Shown: piece by piece, positions 6,567 through 7,506 of the stretch | How the letters are laid out: every line of letters starts with the position of its first letter | Numbering within the stretch: position 1 is the stretch's first letter | Assembly (NCBI GenBank): GCA_965365465.1 | Contig: CBDUBU010000203.1 | Location: forward strand, 1 to 7,506 | DNA from: CBDUBU01 sp965365465 | Lineage (GTDB): Bacteria; Bacteroidota; Rhodothermia; Rhodothermales; DASSAV01 | Length of the DNA stretch: 7,506 nt | Direction: 5' to 3' | Position numbers and translations under genes: made by a program | Notes under the pieces: generated by a model | Databases searched by the model: none | Seen by the model: only the letters and a program-made list of their open reading frames with translations | What the model was told of the DNA's origin: nothing

Positions 6567-6679
6567 GCGCCGGGGGCAGGTCAGGCGCAAAAAGCGCAAT
6601 GGGGATTTCTGTCTTATCTTATGGGTTGCTGCGGAACGACGAATCTGCGTTCGTAATGACCATACCTTGTGCCTTCATA
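6567..6679. other. Short intergenic gap before the GH16 gene
   Basis: 113 bases with no ORF of interest. GCGCC (6567-6571) can pair with GGCGC (6584-6588), or GCGC (6585-6588) with GCGC (6594-6597), but neither is followed by a T-run. ACGAA/TTCGT near 6635-6655 is another weak stem. No clear terminator or promoter is visible, so readthrough from the metallopeptidase gene is possible. Confidence 0.4.

Positions 6680-7506
<827 letters not shown>

Overview
The window reads as a mid-GC (roughly mid-50s percent by eye) Gram-negative chromosome segment. It is dominated by transport, carbohydrate and exported degradative functions. The best-matching protein is a GH130 mannosylglucose phosphorylase very close in sequence pattern to the Bacteroides fragilis enzyme. 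With a lipoprotein, a laminarinase-like GH16 and weak Shine-Dalgarno sites, this suggests a bacterium of the Bacteroidota/Rhodothermota/Balneolota neighbourhood. That placement is inference; no rRNA or other marker gene is present. No mobile element, tRNA, rRNA or CRISPR array was seen.

Layout. Bases 1-1607 hold a two-gene transport unit: an NCS1-family (purine/cytosine permease-like) transporter missing its extreme N-terminus, overlapped by ATGA with a 68-residue two-helix membrane protein that looks like an accessory subunit. A GC-rich hairpin (1614-1638) separates this unit from a complete GH130 phosphorylase (1667-2878). Then comes a gene-free stretch of about 415 bases (2879-3294). It holds a long hairpin whose G-U pairs favour folding of + strand RNA, a degenerate array of CCGCAAAA/CCGCAGAAA repeats, and a Shine-Dalgarno-preceded mini-ORF. 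An exported nucleoside-hydrolase-fold protein follows (3295-4305).

On the minus strand is a small cysteine-containing lipoprotein (4384-4794). It diverges from an exported M6-like zinc metallopeptidase (5040-6566). The window ends inside an exported GH16 beta-glucanase (6680 onward), cut just as its catalytic domain finishes.

How they may work together. The last four genes all encode exported proteins (nucleosidase-like, lipoprotein, protease, laminarinase), consistent with extracellular polymer scavenging. The NCS1 transporter could import a base or related product released by the exported nucleoside-hydrolase-like enzyme, but the phosphorylase and a long gap lie between them, so that link is only a hypothesis. 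The phosphorylase would act in the cytoplasm on mannosyl-glucose, yet no epimerase, mannanase or SusC/SusD pair is visible. I see no single strongly novel system. The best leads are the transporter plus small partner, the atypical active-site motifs of the nucleoside-hydrolase-like protein and the M6-like peptidase, and the structured repeat-rich gap at 2879-3294.
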